A DNA stretch of 64,000 bases from Halisarca cf. caerulea (lineage: Eukaryota; Porifera; Demospongiae; Chondrillida; Halisarcidae). Where the stretch lies: assembly GCA_963170055.1 (NCBI GenBank), contig CAUJGJ010000394.1, positions 62,001 to 126,000 on the forward strand, written 5' to 3'. A program made the translations under genes and the position numbers. Positions 63,872 through 64,000 of the stretch are shown in pieces (the stretch's first letter is position 1; each line of letters starts with the position of its first letter). The notes below the pieces were generated by a model. That model saw nothing but the letters and a program-made list of their open reading frames with translations. It was not told where the DNA came from and did not search any database.

Positions 63872-64000
63872 CCGTTAGGGTTACCGTTAGGGTTACCGTT
63901 AGGGTTACCGTTAGGGTTACCGTTAGGGTTACCGTTAGGGTTACCGTTAGGGTTACCGTTAGGGTTACCGTTAGGGTTACCGTTAGGGTTACCGTTAGGG
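63872..64000 (+). repeat. telomere-like 12-bp array, G-rich orientation, to window end
   Basis: About 10.75 perfect alternations of CCGTTA and GGGTTA, that is TTAGGG plus TTACCG, running off the right edge. It is the exact reverse complement of the dimer at 63,512-63,787. Whether the molecule ends soon after 64,000 cannot be seen here. Confidence 0.92.

Noticed and set aside
63512..64000. Ancient chromosome fusion site
   Set aside because: A head-to-head fusion would read TTAGGG then CCCTAA. Here the order is CCCTAA then TTAGGG.
1..64000. tRNA, rRNA or snRNA genes
   Set aside because: No A/B box pair, cloverleaf or rRNA-like segment was seen in the satellite, the 62-bp repeat or the element.

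Overview
This window is the end region of a eukaryotic, probably metazoan, chromosome. It holds no protein-coding gene, rRNA or tRNA that I can support. Three layers run left to right: (1) a continuous satellite array of a 104-bp monomer, 1 to about 61,270, open at the left edge; (2) a short subtelomeric stretch, about 61,271-63,511, made of a degenerate ~62-bp repeat that contains a 21-bp minisatellite and is interrupted by a 1,006-bp transposon-like element; (3) telomere-type repeats, 63,512-64,000. TTAGGG-type repeats, a homogenised satellite and a TTAA-inserting (piggyBac-like) element suit an animal. Nothing here names a species.

The satellite is not a simple tandem array. Monomers carry recognisable variants, and ordered sets of variants recur as higher-order repeats: 13 monomers (1,352 bp) at 1-2.9 kb and 8.9-11.6 kb; a 36-monomer (3,744 bp) tandem duplication at 1.2-8.6 kb; units of 12, 11, 10 and 5 monomers at 18-22 kb; a nested system of 11-, 14- and 30-monomer units at 23.3-39.2 kb with near-identical copies; a 9-monomer duplication at 41-43 kb; and 11/12-monomer units at 49.5-51.9 kb. 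From about 53.5 kb towards the telomere the monomers become diverged, with deletions and short local duplications of 3, 6 and 7 monomers. This is the expected look of an old array edge. Every consensus monomer carries a 33-bp dyad that would fold, in the minus-strand RNA, into a 15-bp hairpin with a 3-nt loop.

The many 60-148-residue open frames are by-products of the satellite. The minus strand of the consensus has few stops, and three monomers (312 bp) restore the reading frame.

The subtelomeric element (62,205-63,210) has 16-bp inverted ends, a TTAA on each side, and an asymmetric subterminal palindrome. Removing it with one TTAA restores a normal 62-bp repeat unit, so it is a real insertion. 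It shows no transposase and looks non-autonomous.

The telomeric tract is the strangest part. A 12-bp dimer, CCCTAA plus CGGTAA, is repeated 23 times. It then flips at a CCCTAGGG dyad into 13 units of TTAGGG type, followed by the same dimer in reverse complement to the window end. The C-rich-to-G-rich order is the opposite of a simple telomere fusion, so it is either an inverted (foldback) structure or an artefact of sequencing or assembly.
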